Below are positions 1 to 8,849 of a stretch of 64,000 nucleotides of DNA, one piece after another (within the stretch, counting starts at the first letter, position 1; each line of letters starts with the position of its first letter). The position numbers were made by a program, and so were the translations under genes. The notes under the pieces were generated by a model. It worked only from the letters and a program-made list of their open reading frames with translations. It had not been told where the DNA came from and made no database searches. The DNA comes from a bacterium (GTDB taxonomy: Bacteria; Verrucomicrobiota; Verrucomicrobiia; Limisphaerales; J093): NCBI GenBank assembly GCA_021823625.1, contig JAKANS010000004.1, positions 20,541 to 84,540 on the forward strand, written 5' to 3'.

Positions 1-1011
1 CGGTTTCGTTGCTTCCAGGAAGATGCAATCGCCTCGCCCCCGCAATAAAATTGATGGAATATACGTGAACCAGGCACTCATCCATCCTAGTGCCGCCTCC
101 ACCCGATTCTGCGAACCAAAACCTCCGTCTGTCGGTCGCCCCAGCCGTCGTCTCCACAACAAAGCGCTAGACTTCATTTGGTTGGTCAGACAATAGGTTC
201 TAGTAGTCACGCGTATCTGAGTAAACCCCACCGCTGCGCCTACGCGGCGAATCGAGCTAGGTGAGAAAAGATGCGTATGCACCGGCAGACACAGGTAGAA
301 ATAGTACGCGCCGTGTCGTTTCGCTGCTAAGGAATCGCCATTGGGGACTTCGATTGTAATTCGGCCTCCCGGTTTCAGCGCCGCATAAAACGCGCGGAAC
401 AAACGCCAAAAGTCAGGCACATGCTCAATGCAGTGCCAACTGACGATCCAATCATATGCGTCTATTCGCCGTTCAAGCAGATCGATGGAACCTCGTTCGA
501 CCGGAATGTTTGCTTCTTTCGCTCGCTGCACCGCGCGGTCGTCAATCTCTATCCCTTCAGCTTGCCAGCCGAGGAAACGGTAGAAAGCTACCGATTGTCC
601 CGAGCCACACCCGTAGTCCAAAAGAGCGCCCCCACTCTTGAAAGGAGGAGATACATGCCAGCGTGGCCCGCCCCGATACCAGCCAAGCATTGCCAGCACT
701 GGGTTCCTCCGAACGTTCAAGTGCTTGTAACCACGAAAGCACTTTAGGTAACTCATTATTGTCCATACGCTGGGGTGTTTCCAACCGACGGGTTCAAAAC
801 AGTTACCGGGTTGTTGAAACGCGTAGTATGAGTCCGAGTAGTATCTTCCAAGCTCTGCTTCGTTAGGCATCGGATTCTGGAAACCGTGCCGACAGACGTC
901 ACATTTAAGTGCCGTCCATCGCCCTTTGATGCCGTATTGGAGGTCGTTGGCTGACAACCAAGTATGGGTAGTGCCTGAACACACCGGACAAGTCGTTGAT
1001 ACTTGCTTCAT
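1..1011 (-). CDS. Class I SAM-dependent methyltransferase with N-terminal zinc ribbon, 3' end cut by window
   Basis: At least 337 codons are open from an ATG at 1011 to the window edge without a stop, so the C-terminus is missing. The N-terminus has two Cys pairs (CPVC near residue 8, CDVC near 36) like the small zinc ribbon in front of many polysaccharide-cluster methyltransferases. The SAM-binding motif I reads LLDYGCGSGQS, followed by DWIVSWHCIEHVPD and LKPGGRITIEVPN. It is the last gene seen of the polysaccharide operon, so it probably methylates a glycan or sugar intermediate; the substrate cannot be told. The 256 bases between it and the glycosyltransferase upstream hold no recognised gene. 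Confidence 0.8.
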   Translation of the reverse strand, partial: MKQVSTTCPVCSGTTHTWLSANDLQYGIKGRWTALKCDVCRHGFQNPMPNEAELGRYYSDSYYAFQQPGNCFEPVGWKHPSVWTIMSYLKCFRGYKHLNVRRNPVLAMLGWYRGGPRWHVSPPFKSGGALLDYGCGSGQSVAFYRFLGWQAEGIEIDDRAVQRAKEANIPVERGSIDLLERRIDAYDWIVSWHCIEHVPDFWRLFRAFYAALKPGGRITIEVPNGDSLAAKRHGAYYFYLCLPVHTHLFSPSSIRRVGAAVGFTQIRVTTRTYCLTNQMKSSALLWRRRLGRPTDGGFGSQNRVEAALGWMSAWFTYIPSILLRGRGDCIFLEATKP

Positions 1012-1267
1012 TATGCTTAATATTTGCGCAACCTTATCGGAATGGGTGCGTGGTCCGCCGCTTCCCCAGGTCACAGAACCTCTGCGACGGCTTGGAGTCC
1101 TTCCGATCGAAGCGGGGGGGAGAGACATGGAGGCGTCTTTGGCTTGCTGATCGATACGATTTCTGACTTACTACCGGTTGGAAACGTAGGAGAGAAGACT
1201 TCGGCCGATGACCTGCGAATGGGCTCGGTCCAATTGTAGACCCACATCGTTTCGTAGTACATTCATC

Positions 1268-2791
1268 TCAAACAACGGCCTTTTCCAGTGTTGCGGTCGC
1301 CGCGTAAGACGGTTTCGGCAGGATCCGCGGTTTCGCCCGCCGCGTCACCTCCTGCGCGACGTTACGGGCAGCATCCCGCCCAAACGCCGCGCAGAACCAT
1401 TTCACATACTCCTCTGCCCGGCGATGCAACTCCTCTCGGTACTCAGCGTCCCCGACAATTCGCTCCAGGCACTGCCGCAGTTCGTCCGCTGAGCGGGCCA
1501 CCGGGCTTCCCGCCCGGTCCGCCAGGGTTTGGCCATTGCTGAGGGGGTTTTCAGGGAGAACGTCGAGCAAAATCACCAGCCGGCCATAGATCAAGGCATC
1601 GTTGCCCAACCCGCTGTTGTGGCTCACCACGACGTCCGAAACCGCCATGGTTTCCTCGACGGTCCAAAGCTGATTTTCCAGAAAGCGGATCCCGGGGTAC
1701 CGGGCAATCTCGTCGCGATAGGTCTCCGACTTTTCCGACGCGTGGAGCCGGACCACGGCGGTCAGGTCCTGACGGTCCTGAAACGCCTCGCCGAACGTGA
1801 AGACGAGTTTCCGCCACTCCTCCCGCGGCATCGGATTTGTTGCCAGCACGACAACCGGTCCGGCCGCGGGCAATCCCAGACGCCGGCGCACGGCCTGCGG
1901 ATCAGAGACGATCGTCCGCGTAAGCCGCTGGCAGCCCGTCACCACCAAACGCTCAGGTTCGGTCCCCAACTCGATCATCTGTTCACGGTGCTGCCCGCCC
2001 CAACAGAGGACCACGTCCGACAACAGCGGTGTGTAACCGTAAGGTGGGTAGATCACCCCATGCATCATTTGCAGCGTGGGGATGCCCCGTTGCCGCGCCG
2101 CAAGGACGAGACACGACCAGGGCGTGTTATGCTCCGAATCGGTCAGAACGGCCCGCGGTCGGGTGCGCTCCAGAAACTGGAAGAAGGCCGCAACATAGAA
2201 GGAACGGACGGCCAGGCCGTAGCCCAGGTGCGGAAAGAGCTGCCCCGGTAATCCATGCCGTCTCAGCCAGCCCCGTATGCGTCGATGCCACTCCGGCCGG
2301 CCACGCGCGTACTCCCGCCGCCAGGACCGCAGGTCCACCTCCGTCACCTGAACCTTCGTGCAGAAGCCGATCTCCGCCGGCAGCCTTTGCCGGATGGAGG
2401 CGACGCCACCGATAACATTGCATTCTCCCGGCTCTAATTCGGCAAGGACCGGCAGCACGAGGTCGTTTAATCGTGAGGTGTCGTCCAGCCAGGTTACCAA
2501 AATCCGCCCGGGCTCCAAGTCAGAAAGCGGTTGCTTTCGTCGGGGTCCGCGCCAACAGAACCGCCACCAGCCCAGCCGTGCCCGCAGTGCCGCGGCGAGA
2601 CTCAGCGACAATGCGCCGGCCTGGAAGTTGATGGCGAAGAAATCCGTCAGCGTCGCCCCGATGGGCACGCCCAAAAACCGCGGCTCGTAGAGCGCGTTCT
2701 CCAACTCGAAGAGTGCCGCTGCGGGGAGTCGCGTGACTCGTTTTCGCTCAGTTTGGCCATTCATGGGGATTTTACCCACCCTACGAAACAT
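1268..2791 (-). CDS. Putative surface-polysaccharide glycosyltransferase (GT-B-like)
   Basis: A 507-residue protein without obvious membrane segments. The C-terminal half looks like a GT-B fold of the capsule/polysialyl/CDP-glycerol transferase kind: LQMMHGVIYPPYGYTPL near residue 240, GPVVVLATNPMP near 310, and VVSHNSGLGNDALIYG near 395. It starts 7 bases after the flippase stop; an in-frame ATG at 2764 is an alternative start. Its place directly after the pseudaminic acid genes and flippase suggests it transfers a nonulosonic acid or neighbouring sugar. The family assignment rests on general resemblance only. Confidence 0.6.
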   Translation of the reverse strand: MFRRVGKIPMNGQTERKRVTRLPAAALFELENALYEPRFLGVPIGATLTDFFAINFQAGALSLSLAAALRARLGWWRFCWRGPRRKQPLSDLEPGRILVTWLDDTSRLNDLVLPVLAELEPGECNVIGGVASIRQRLPAEIGFCTKVQVTEVDLRSWRREYARGRPEWHRRIRGWLRRHGLPGQLFPHLGYGLAVRSFYVAAFFQFLERTRPRAVLTDSEHNTPWSCLVLAARQRGIPTLQMMHGVIYPPYGYTPLLSDVVLCWGGQHREQMIELGTEPERLVVTGCQRLTRTIVSDPQAVRRRLGLPAAGPVVVLATNPMPREEWRKLVFTFGEAFQDRQDLTAVVRLHASEKSETYRDEIARYPGIRFLENQLWTVEETMAVSDVVVSHNSGLGNDALIYGRLVILLDVLPENPLSNGQTLADRAGSPVARSADELRQCLERIVGDAEYREELHRRAEEYVKWFCAAFGRDAARNVAQEVTRRAKPRILPKPSYAATATLEKAVV

Positions 2792-2798
2792 CCACCTC

Positions 2799-4082
2799 TT
2801 ACGGCTGCGGCTTTGCCTGCCGGAGGACGATTGCCAGCCCAGTGTAGGAAGCCATCAGGAATATCACCCGTCCCACAAGCATGGCTTGGGAAAACGCCAC
2901 CAACTCGGATCCGCCGCGCAACAGCCAGCGCAAACATCCGTAATAGGAGGCCATGCCAAGCACAGTGGCTACGGCATACAGGTCCTGCCGCCGGACGACG
3001 TTATACACATTGTTGACCGGCGCCAGACATGCCACCGCCGGTGTCAACAGCGCCCATTGGGCAGCGGGGATGGCTTCAGCGTATTTCGGGAGGAGCAAGT
3101 TCACCACGCGTGGCAGGAGCCACCAGCCGACCGCCACCAGCGGCGCCATGGCGAGCAGCGAGAAAGCCATGGGCCGGACGGCCGATTTGACCATCGCCCG
3201 CACATCGCCCGTCCGCCCGAACTGCTCGGCCATCTGGGGATAAAGCACCTGCCCCAGCGCGTCCGGCAACAACTGGAGGGTGGCGCCGGACATCAGGACC
3301 AAGGCGTACAAACCCAGACCGCGAGTCCCCAAGTAGTGCAATACCAGCGTGGCGTCCAGTGTTGTCCAATACGCGTAAGTCATCCCGACCGCGAAGATGG
3401 GTGCGCCGATCTTGAGCAGATGCCGGAGGTGGCCCAGATTCCACGCCGGCAAAACCTTCACCGGACGCCAATACCAAAGCAAGGACACCTGAATGATTCC
3501 GCCCAGCAGTGCCCGCAGACATAGCCCGTAGAAGGCCAGCCACCACACCAGCGCCACGCCGGCCAGCAACACCGTGTTCTGCACCACGTTCACGAACGCC
3601 AGCCGGGCGAAATCCCCACGCGTGCGGTACGTGACCTGCAGGTAGTTTGTTCCGTAGAAGAGGAAGAACACGGTGATCGCGTTCGTGGCCCAACCTGCCG
3701 CCAACGCCCATTGCCGCAGCATCAGTTGCCAGACCGCCACCCCGAGCAAAGCGACTGCGGCCAGGCCACCCAACAACACCGCCCACGCCTGGGCCGCGGC
3801 GGCCAGTTCCCGCACTCGCGCGTGATCGCCCTTGCCCACATAATAGGGCAATTCCCGGTTGAGACCGTTGGTGATGCCCAAAAGCAGAAACGGGGCATAC
3901 CCTTGCACCAAGCCAAGGCCGTTGAACAGCCCGAGCACGGCCGGCTGCGTGGCCCGAGCGGTCAGGAATCCGCCGACCATTCGCAGCCCGGAGGCAACGA
4001 CATTGCCGCCGGCCAGCGCCGTTACCTGCATCCACAGGGAACGCCCTCGCGACCGGGACGGGGTGGCTTTCGGGACGTCCAC
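2799..4082 (-). CDS. Polysaccharide/oligosaccharide flippase (Wzx/MATE-like)
   Basis: A polytopic inner-membrane protein with about 12 hydrophobic segments, beginning MQVTALAGGNVVASGLRMVG in the first helix and ending in a basic tail. This is typical of Wzx flippases that move lipid-linked oligosaccharide across the inner membrane. The frame is open up to 4253, which would overlap pseI by 53 bases. I prefer the GTG at 4082, which removes a non-membrane N-terminal stretch, but the start is uncertain. It sits between pseI and a glycosyltransferase, as expected for an export step in a Wzx/Wzy-type pathway. Confidence 0.8.
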   Translation of the reverse strand: MDVPKATPSRSRGRSLWMQVTALAGGNVVASGLRMVGGFLTARATQPAVLGLFNGLGLVQGYAPFLLLGITNGLNRELPYYVGKGDHARVRELAAAAQAWAVLLGGLAAVALLGVAVWQLMLRQWALAAGWATNAITVFFLFYGTNYLQVTYRTRGDFARLAFVNVVQNTVLLAGVALVWWLAFYGLCLRALLGGIIQVSLLWYWRPVKVLPAWNLGHLRHLLKIGAPIFAVGMTYAYWTTLDATLVLHYLGTRGLGLYALVLMSGATLQLLPDALGQVLYPQMAEQFGRTGDVRAMVKSAVRPMAFSLLAMAPLVAVGWWLLPRVVNLLLPKYAEAIPAAQWALLTPAVACLAPVNNVYNVVRRQDLYAVATVLGMASYYGCLRWLLRGGSELVAFSQAMLVGRVIFLMASYTGLAIVLRQAKPQP

Positions 4083-4200
4083 GGGTGGAATAACCTGGCA
4101 CGACTCCGTTCGGCCGACGGATCCTGCCTGGACGGTTTCGCTCAATGGTCGCAAGGATTTGATGCCACTCTCTCCCACAGAAATCCGGCCGCGCCGGAGG

Positions 4201-5259
4201 TCAGCCTGGCAGGAGATGATCCCAAGCGAGCGGGGTTCCGCTTGCCAGGTCACGAGCCGCTTGGCGGCCGATCACAAGCTCCAAATGCTTCGGGGCCAAT
4301 CCGTAGCCTGGTCGGATGGACCGGACGTTTTCACCGGTGAAAATCTCGCCGACTTTTACGTCTTTCACCACGAAGAGCGAACGGCGGAAGACGCGGCTGG
4401 CCGCTTCTTTCTCCGTCACTTCATAGTTCACACGACCGAGTGCCTTTTCGGCCACGCGGACGGCATCCACCATCGCTTTGAACTCGGCCGGTTCGAGCGA
4501 AAACGCCGCGTCCGGCCCGCCATCGCTGCGGCACAGGGTCAGGTGCTTTTCGATAATGCAGGCGCCCAACGCCACCGCGGCCACCGGCACCGCGATGCCC
4601 AGCGTGTGGTCCGACAGCCCGGCCGGCACGCCGAAGGCCTCTGCCAAATGCGGAATTGTGCGCAGGTTCATCTCCTCGGGCGGCGAGGGATAGGCGCTCG
4701 TACACTTCAGCAGGGCCAGTTGCGTGCAACCCGCCCCGCGCAGCGTGCGCACCGCCTCGTCAATCTCGCCCAGTGTCGCCATGCCAGTGGACATGATAAT
4801 GGGCTTGCCTGTGCTGGCGACCTTGTGAAGCAGGCCCGTGTCCACCAGTTCGAACGACGCGATCTTGTGCGCCGGCACGTCCATGCGCTCCAGGAAATCC
4901 ACCGCCGTGTCGTCAAAGGGCGTAGAGAAGCAATGCAGCCCCAGTTCCTCCGCCACGGCCTTGAGTTTGGGCTGCCACTCCCAGGGCGTAAACGCTTCGC
5001 CGTAGAGTTCGTAGAGGTTTCGCCCTTCCCAGAGAGTGCCCTTGCCGATCCGGAACTCGGGTTGCTTCGAGTCGATCGTCATCGTATCCGCCGTGTAGGT
5101 CTGGAGCTTGACTGCCTCCGCCCCAGCCTCTTTAGCCGCCCGGACCAATTCCACCGCCCGATCATAGCTCTGTCCGTGATTCGCCGACATCTCGGCAATG
5201 ACGTAACAGGGTGCGCCAGGACCGATCCGGCGGCCGGCGATGGGGATCGAATCAATCAT
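4201..5259 (-). CDS. pseI: Pseudaminic acid synthase (NeuB family with SAF domain)
   Basis: A 352-residue member of the NeuB/PseI/LegI family, which condense a 6-carbon sugar with phosphoenolpyruvate. The barrel begins YVIAEMSANHGQSYDRA and contains KLQTYTADTMT, CFSTPFDDTAVDFLE, STGMATLGEIDEA and LSDHTLG. The C-terminal SAF (antifreeze-like) domain is around residues 290-350. The segments GTLWEGRNLYELYGEAFTPW and SDGGPDAAFSLEP are more like PseI than NeuB or LegI, which agrees with pseB, pseC, pseF and pseG/H immediately upstream. Its stop overlaps the possible long form of the flippase. The start ATG overlaps the pseG/H stop by 4 bases. Confidence 0.9.
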   Translation of the reverse strand: MIDSIPIAGRRIGPGAPCYVIAEMSANHGQSYDRAVELVRAAKEAGAEAVKLQTYTADTMTIDSKQPEFRIGKGTLWEGRNLYELYGEAFTPWEWQPKLKAVAEELGLHCFSTPFDDTAVDFLERMDVPAHKIASFELVDTGLLHKVASTGKPIIMSTGMATLGEIDEAVRTLRGAGCTQLALLKCTSAYPSPPEEMNLRTIPHLAEAFGVPAGLSDHTLGIAVPVAAVALGACIIEKHLTLCRSDGGPDAAFSLEPAEFKAMVDAVRVAEKALGRVNYEVTEKEAASRVFRRSLFVVKDVKVGEIFTGENVRSIRPGYGLAPKHLELVIGRQAARDLASGTPLAWDHLLPG

Positions 5260-6740
5260 GGCAGTCTCTGAATCAGTTCAATGGCCGGGTGTGCGCCGAC
5301 TTGGGTGCTCCCGACCTTGCGGTAGCCCGCCCGCTCAAACGCGCGAATCGAGGCTGCGTTTTCCGGCTTCGTGAACGCGTGGATCACGCACACCTGCCGT
5401 TCTTCGTGAAGACGCTGCGAAGCACGGCGGATCAGTTCACTGCCGAAGCCGCGGCCGCGGGCACGCCGATCCACGCTGACCGAGATCACCGCCTCAGCAT
5501 TGTTGAGGTCGAACCTTACCTGGCCAATCGGCGCACCGGAACTGTTGTCGGCGATCAGGAACACACAGTCTGGATCGCTCCGTCGCGCCTCGAACCAGCG
5601 CGTGTGTGACTCCCAAGGGATCGGCTCGGTGTTGAACGAAACGGCTCGAACTTCGGGATCGTTCGCCCACTCCCACACCTGGCGGCAATCCTTCGGTTCT
5701 GCGGGCCGTAAAGTCATCGCCGCTCCGGTCAATTCGCCCACGACGCGTTCGCCACCTTTTCCGTCAACCATCGTCCGCCCCAACCGACTCATCCTCGCTC
5801 GCCCCAGACGGTCATTTAGAAGTTCGTGTAAGTCTGCGCTCAAATCGCCTGGCGCTGCAGCGCCGGTTCCAGCCCGCCGTGCCACATTGCTGGCCGCGAG
5901 CGCTTCGGCTACCTTCAGTTGATTTTCCGCCAACACCAGCACGAGGCTGGGCAGGCCCATGAACGCCAGTTCCCAAGCGGTAGAACCGCCAGCCGCGATG
6001 GCCATGTCGGCCCAAGCCATCAGCTCCGACATGTTCGCCGCGTTCACCACCAATTCCATTGCCGATCGCCGATTGCCGATCGCCGATTTCAATTCTTCCA
6101 AGTTCGGATTGCTTCCGCCCACCACGACTTTGCATTCGACATCCAGCCCTTGCAGCGCCTGAACGACCTTGCCGGTGACATTATCCGGGTCGCCGCCGCC
6201 GAGGGTGACCAGCACCTTGCGGGCGACGGGCGGAATCTCCCGTGTCCAGTCCCGCCAAGCTTGGAACTCGCGGCGCAGGAGCGCGTAGCGCGGTCCCAAC
6301 AGGAGGCGGGTGTGGGGCTTGCGCCGGACGTAGAGCGCGGCGTCCGCGCCGAGGTTCTGGTTCAGGACCAGGTCGGCCTCGTACTCACCCGCGTGGCCGT
6401 AATCGTCGAGGAACAGGATCCGGAAGCCGGCAGCCATGAGCAGCCGTTGATAGTCCGCGCCAAACTGGTAACCGTCAACGACCACCCACGCGGCACCGTG
6501 TTCGCGCGCACAGGCGATGGTGACCTCCGCGTCGTCCACGCTTCCGGGTGTGGCGGCCAGAGAACGGGAAACGAATCCTTCTGCCGTCAGTCGTGCTTCC
6601 AGGGCGGAGGTGATTTCGGCCGAGAGGAAGTGGACCTGCTCGCGAGGCTGCCAGGCCTGCGCCAGTGCGAGGCAGCGCATGACGTGGCCCGTACCCATGC
6701 GCGGGCTGGCGTCCGCGCGAACGAGAAGCGTTTCATGCAT
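5256..6740 (-). CDS. pseG: Fusion of PseG sugar-nucleotide hydrolase and PseH-like N-acetyltransferase
   Basis: About 494 residues in two domains. The N-terminal part (about 1-340) matches PseG, the hydrolase that removes UDP in pseudaminic acid synthesis: LLVRADASPRMGTGHVMRCL, LFLDDYGHAGEY, VTLGGGDPDNVTGKVV and AAGGSTAWELAFMGLPSLV. The C-terminal part (about 340-494) is a GNAT domain (MTLRPAEPKDCRQVWEWAND, RRARGRGFGSELIRRA, NAASIRAFERAGYRKVG), as in PseH, which acetylates the 4-amino group. No separate pseH exists in the locus, so the fusion supplies it. The ATG at 6740 was chosen, giving an 8-base overlap with pseF. A short 7-base tandem repeat lies inside the PseG domain (6061-6088). Confidence 0.88.
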   Translation of the reverse strand: MHETLLVRADASPRMGTGHVMRCLALAQAWQPREQVHFLSAEITSALEARLTAEGFVSRSLAATPGSVDDAEVTIACAREHGAAWVVVDGYQFGADYQRLLMAAGFRILFLDDYGHAGEYEADLVLNQNLGADAALYVRRKPHTRLLLGPRYALLRREFQAWRDWTREIPPVARKVLVTLGGGDPDNVTGKVVQALQGLDVECKVVVGGSNPNLEELKSAIGNRRSAMELVVNAANMSELMAWADMAIAAGGSTAWELAFMGLPSLVLVLAENQLKVAEALAASNVARRAGTGAAAPGDLSADLHELLNDRLGRARMSRLGRTMVDGKGGERVVGELTGAAMTLRPAEPKDCRQVWEWANDPEVRAVSFNTEPIPWESHTRWFEARRSDPDCVFLIADNSSGAPIGQVRFDLNNAEAVISVSVDRRARGRGFGSELIRRASQRLHEERQVCVIHAFTKPENAASIRAFERAGYRKVGSTQVGAHPAIELIQRLP

Positions 6741-7443
6741 GGATAGATGCGCCCCTCTCAATGGCTAGAAACATCCTCTCGGCGCGCTCCCAATCCTCCA
6801 GCGTGTCAATGTCTTGCACAAGGAACCGTGGTAAAATGATTGTATACGAGCGGGCGGAGAAAACCCCGGTTCGGGTCAGGGTGGACTCTTTGCGTCCCCA
6901 GTAAAACTGACCGGCGTCGTGCCATGCCTCGGAAAGGTCTTGCGAACGTTTCAACTCGTTCTCCGGCCAGAACATCTCCACCCGGCCGTCCTGCGCGCGC
7001 CGGAGCGCTCGAAAGATGGGGAAGGCGTAAGAGGTGACACTGAACGCGAACTCGGCGTCCGGATGGGCACGGAGCAAATTAAGTCCTTCGCGGACATAGT
7101 GCGGCTGCAGGAATGGCGCGGTGGCGTAGATGCAACAGGCGAACTCCACCGGAGCACGGTGCTCGTCCCACCAGCGGATGGCGTGGGCGATGACCGGCAG
7201 CGTGGGTGCGTGGTCATTCGCCAACTCGGCAGGACGGCGGAACGGAGCCGTCGCGCCGCACGATTCCGACACCGCCGCAATTTCCTCATCGTCAGTGGAC
7301 ACCACGATGGCATCGAACACTCCCGCCGCCTTCGCGGCCTCGATTGACCACGCGATCATCGGCTTTCCGCAGAACAGTTTGACGTTCTTTCGGGGGATCC
7401 GCTTGCTCCCGCCGCGGGCTGGAATAACCGCGATGATACTCAT
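6733..7443 (-). CDS. pseF: Pseudaminic acid cytidylyltransferase
   Basis: A 236-residue CMP-sugar synthetase of the NeuA/PseF family, activating pseudaminic acid with CTP. The nucleotide-binding N-terminus is IAVIPARGGSKRIPRKNVK, followed by KPMIAWSIEAAKAAGVFDAI and VSTDDEEIAAVSESCGA. The start ATG overlaps the pseC stop as ATGA, a sign of translational coupling. The frame stays open upstream into pseC, but that extension has no family similarity and is out of frame with the real aminotransferase. Confidence 0.92.
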   Translation of the reverse strand: MSIIAVIPARGGSKRIPRKNVKLFCGKPMIAWSIEAAKAAGVFDAIVVSTDDEEIAAVSESCGATAPFRRPAELANDHAPTLPVIAHAIRWWDEHRAPVEFACCIYATAPFLQPHYVREGLNLLRAHPDAEFAFSVTSYAFPIFRALRRAQDGRVEMFWPENELKRSQDLSEAWHDAGQFYWGRKESTLTRTGVFSARSYTIILPRFLVQDIDTLEDWERAERMFLAIERGASIHA

Positions 7444-8642
7444 TGGTCCGCCAAACCTCGCACGGCCTGGATGACCTGCTCGACGTCGGCATCCGTCATT
7501 GCCGAATACAGCGGCAGGCTCAGGGCGCGCTGGTAATAGGCCTCCGCCACCGGGCATTTGCCCGGTCCATAGCCGTACTGGCGCCGGTACCACGGCTGGA
7601 GATGCACCGGGATGTAAAGCACCTGGGTGCCGATGCCGTGATGGCGCAGGTCTGTCATGATCCGGGTGCGGGACCGGCCGAGTTGGACGAAATCCATCTG
7701 GACGGTGTAAAGGTGCCAGGAAACCAGCGGTTGCGAGTTGGCAGCTGAGAGTTGAGGGCGGATTAGGAACGGCAGGCCGGCAAAGGCTTCGTTGTAGCGC
7801 GCAACAATCTCGCGCCGGCGCGCCATCAACGCCGGCAGGCGGTGCAGTTGCGACAAGCCCAGCGCGCACTGGATATCCGTGAGGCGGTAGTTGAATCCCA
7901 GTTCCTGCATTTCGTAGGCCCAAGGGCCGGCTTCCGCAAGCGAGTCGCCCACGCGACCGAACGACTCGAAACGCGACGCTTCGCGCTCCATCCCGTGGCT
8001 CCGGAACAAACGAGCGCGCTGCGCGTATTCGTCATTATCCGTGACCAGCATCCCGCCTTCGCCCGTGGTCATAGTTTTCACCGGATGAAAACTGAAGACC
8101 GTCATGTCCGCCCACCGATGTCCCCCCAACTTCCACGTTCGGCCTTCATGGACAAACCCTCCGCCCACCCCGTGACAGGCGTCTTCGACGACAATCGCCC
8201 CCCGCTCGCGGGCTATCCGGGCGATGGCAGGCATATCACAGGGTTGCCCGGCGTAATCCACCGCCACCACTGCGCGGGTGTCGGGTTGCCACCGCTCCTC
8301 GAGGGCCGCCGGATCCAAGTTGTACGACACCGTGTCAATGTCGGCGAAGTCCGGAGTCGCGCCCACGAAGGCGGCGCAGTTGGCCGAGGCGAGGAAGGTG
8401 TTCGGGCTGGTGATGACGCGGTCACCGGGGCCCACGCCAGCGACCAGCATCGCCACGTGGAGGGCGGCCGTCGCGCTGTTCATGGCCACAGCGTGCCGCG
8501 CACCCACGGCTTCGGCAAACGCCTGTTCGAACTCGGCCACCTTCGGGCCACAGGTCAGGAAGTCCGAACGCAGGACCTCGCCGACGGCTTCAATGTCCGC
8601 CTCGCTGATATTCTGCCGGCCATAAGGAAGCAACTCAGCCAT
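7440..8642 (-). CDS. pseC: UDP-4-amino-4,6-dideoxy-N-acetyl-L-altrosamine transaminase
   Basis: A 400-residue DegT/DnrJ/EryC1/StrS aminotransferase, PLP-dependent, using glutamate to aminate the 4-keto product of PseB. It begins MAELLPYGRQNISEADIEAV and contains VAMNSATAALHVAM, VVEDACHGVGG and SFHPVKTMTTGEGGML, whose Lys carries the cofactor. The ATG at 8642 is the natural family start; the open frame extends 57 codons further without family similarity. It is separated from pseB by 207 bases containing two strong hairpins, and is coupled to pseF by an ATGA overlap. Confidence 0.92.
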   Translation of the reverse strand: MAELLPYGRQNISEADIEAVGEVLRSDFLTCGPKVAEFEQAFAEAVGARHAVAMNSATAALHVAMLVAGVGPGDRVITSPNTFLASANCAAFVGATPDFADIDTVSYNLDPAALEERWQPDTRAVVAVDYAGQPCDMPAIARIARERGAIVVEDACHGVGGGFVHEGRTWKLGGHRWADMTVFSFHPVKTMTTGEGGMLVTDNDEYAQRARLFRSHGMEREASRFESFGRVGDSLAEAGPWAYEMQELGFNYRLTDIQCALGLSQLHRLPALMARRREIVARYNEAFAGLPFLIRPQLSAANSQPLVSWHLYTVQMDFVQLGRSRTRIMTDLRHHGIGTQVLYIPVHLQPWYRRQYGYGPGKCPVAEAYYQRALSLPLYSAMTDADVEQVIQAVRGLADQ

Positions 8643-8694
8643 AAGGCTTGAACCTGAAACCCGAAGTTGGGGAGCACACCCGCCTCGGGTATTG

Positions 8695-8792
8695 CTGGAC
8701 GCGCCTCGCGTCCAGCCGTTTCGCATCTGACGTCTTCCTGAACGTTTGGAACGTGTCGGTGCGCCCGATGTTTTCCGCGAGGGCGCGGAAAA
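8695..8792. repeat. Two perfect hairpins in the pseB-pseC gap
   Basis: Two inverted repeats lie in the 207-base spacer: CTGGACGCG-CCT-CGCGTCCAG at 8695-8715 and TTTTCCGCG-AGGG-CGCGGAAAA at 8771-8792. Each has a 9-base perfect stem. Neither is followed by a T run on the minus strand, so classical termination is not obvious. They could be dispersed palindromes or mRNA-processing or stability elements between two genes that must be co-expressed. Confidence 0.7.
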
Positions 8793-8849
8793 TCGCACGC
8801 GAGGGGCGTGCACTCCCCGTCTTAATTTCGGTTTTCGGGTTAAAAAGCG

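Noticed and set aside
7444..7923. N-terminal extension of pseF into pseC
   Set aside because: Pro/Arg-rich, no similarity, and it would require reading pseC out of frame; the ATGA overlap gives a natural start at 7443.
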